From NCBI GenBank assembly GCA_937875805.1, contig CALFHG010000066.1:1-23599 (forward strand): a stretch of 23,599 nt of DNA, given 5' to 3'. The stretch is from an uncultured Nitrosopumilaceae archaeon. GTDB taxonomy: Archaea; Thermoproteota; Nitrososphaeria; Nitrososphaerales; Nitrosopumilaceae. The notes beneath the pieces are model-generated. The model searched no databases, was not told the DNA's origin, and was given only the letters and a program-made list of their open reading frames with translations. Positions 22,982 to 23,599 of this stretch are shown here, in pieces (the stretch's first letter is position 1; the number at the start of each line of letters is the position of its first letter). A program made the translations under genes and the position numbers.

Positions 22982-23425
22982 ATGAATATTTTATTGAATA
23001 AAAAAATAATTATAATTCCCATAGTTGCCATATTAGCAATAGTTTTAGTCAGTTTTTCATCAAATGAAACTAGCGAAAAGAACAATATTTTATTTCATAT
23101 AACACTTGCAGATCCTAATCTGTACGTTAATGATGTTTATACTGAAAAATTCACTCTGGAAAAAGGAGAATATTTGTTTAGATTTGTTCCCAATGGTAGT
23201 AGTCCAAAAATTTTATCAATTGCATTAAATGGAGATACATTTGATTACTCTGAAGATTTTAAGCTAATAGGAACACCACATCAAACTGGAATCTCTGAAT
23301 ATTTCACATGGGATTATGATGGACAGAAAAATATTTTCATTTCAGAAATGCAGGAATTCTCAATTACAATTAATCCAAATAGAGAAACATTAGGATCTGT
23401 ATCTGTAGATATATTAGAAAATTAA
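22982..23425 (+). CDS. Signal-anchored extracellular protein, unknown function
   Basis: The 147-residue protein has a basic start (NILLNKK) and one long hydrophobic segment (IIIIPIVAILAIVLVSF, about 9-25) that may be a signal anchor or uncleaved signal peptide. The remaining 120 residues are predicted outside the cell and rich in short beta strands (GEYLFRFVPNG, KILSIALNGD, EFSITINPN). The pattern recalls a small beta-sandwich, but I cannot name a family. No metal or catalytic motif stands out. It probably has its own promoter in the 68-bp AT-rich divergent gap with the zinc-finger gene. No clear terminator follows. Confidence 0.78.
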   Translation: MNILLNKKIIIIPIVAILAIVLVSFSSNETSEKNNILFHITLADPNLYVNDVYTEKFTLEKGEYLFRFVPNGSSPKILSIALNGDTFDYSEDFKLIGTPHQTGISEYFTWDYDGQKNIFISEMQEFSITINPNRETLGSVSVDILEN

Positions 23426-23474
23426 AAGGCGTATACCCCTTCATTACAGAACAATGAGAGATTTCCTCTCTTAG

Positions 23475-23493
23475 TCAATTGTTAAACAACTGA
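23475..23493. repeat. 19-bp near-perfect palindrome
   Basis: TCAATTGTT-A-AACAACTGA has 9-base arms with one mismatch. It lies in the 174-bp intergenic stretch after the last gene and looks like a dimeric regulator site. Confidence 0.4.
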
Positions 23494-23532
23494 ACACCTT
23501 TTTCGTTCTGCGGGGCTACGCAAGTCTAGTCG

Positions 23533-23565
23533 ATAGTAATTATATCTTTCGACATTAATTACTAT
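23533..23565. repeat. 10-bp perfect inverted repeat, 13-bp spacer
   Basis: ATAGTAATTA (23533-23542) is exactly inverted at 23556-23565, and ATAGTAA occurs once more directly at 23564-23570. An AT-rich TATA-like run (TTTAAGTATTTAAAATTT) follows at about 23572-23589, so this could be an operator for a gene beginning beyond the window. Confidence 0.45.
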
Positions 23566-23599
23566 AGTAACTTTAAGTATTTAAAATTTAATATTAAAT

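Noticed and set aside
23508..23536. tRNA-like GC-rich start (GCGGGGCTACGCAAG)
   Set aside because: There is no D-loop GG, no anticodon arm, no T-loop and no 3' acceptor strand within reach; at most a fragment.

Overview
The window looks like chromosomal DNA of a marine ammonia-oxidising archaeon of the Nitrosopumilus type (Thaumarchaeota/Nitrososphaerota). This is inferred from the AT-rich composition, an ESCRT-III/CdvB paralogue, an archaeal phosphomevalonate dehydratase pair, a GPN-loop GTPase, FolE-type GTP cyclohydrolase I with preQ0 genes, cobalamin methyltransferases, and many TATA boxes placed about 25-30 bp before start codons. I see no IS element, CRISPR array, rRNA or tRNA gene.

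Layout. 1-1551 (minus): a small three-helix membrane protein (possibly EMC6-like), cbiT and the 5' part of cbiL. 1657-3603 (plus): NEMF/Rqc2/RqcH-family ribosome quality control factor. 3581-5118 (minus): small and large subunits of phosphomevalonate dehydratase. 5174-5824 (plus): endonuclease III. 5808-8376 (minus): cysH-sat sulfate assimilation pair plus a secreted or membrane-anchored protein. 8461-10839 (plus): a ThiI-like protein without its PP-loop, then a GT-B glycosyltransferase. 10850-10931: a GC-rich, strongly foldable element, a candidate non-coding RNA. 10992-11723 (plus): a zinc-ribbon protein and an acidic protein. 11720-13813 (minus): a short-chain dehydrogenase, a UPF0104 membrane protein and a 45-codon ORF. 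13951-16319 (plus): GPN GTPase, homoserine kinase and QueC packed head to tail. 16322-18188 (minus): small membrane proteins, FolE and QueE; with QueC this gives most of the preQ0 (archaeosine precursor) pathway. 18229-20358 (minus): an operon of a soluble winged-helix protein, a membrane-anchored winged-helix regulator and a secreted coiled-coil protein. Across a 304-bp intergenic region rich in GGAAC motifs lies a divergent secreted protein (20663-21211). 21314-22434: a coiled-coil protein with an internal duplication, convergent with a CdvB paralogue. 22623-23425: a zinc-finger coiled-coil protein and an anchored extracellular protein, followed by an intergenic stretch with two palindromes.

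The coding layout is very compact. Several convergent gene pairs overlap or nearly touch at their 3' ends, and many genes appear leaderless, some apparently starting with GTG or TTG. The most promising less-explained items are the structured element near 10.9 kb, the ThiI pseudoenzyme, the membrane winged-helix module with its GGAAC-rich control region, and the duplicated coiled-coil protein beside CdvB.
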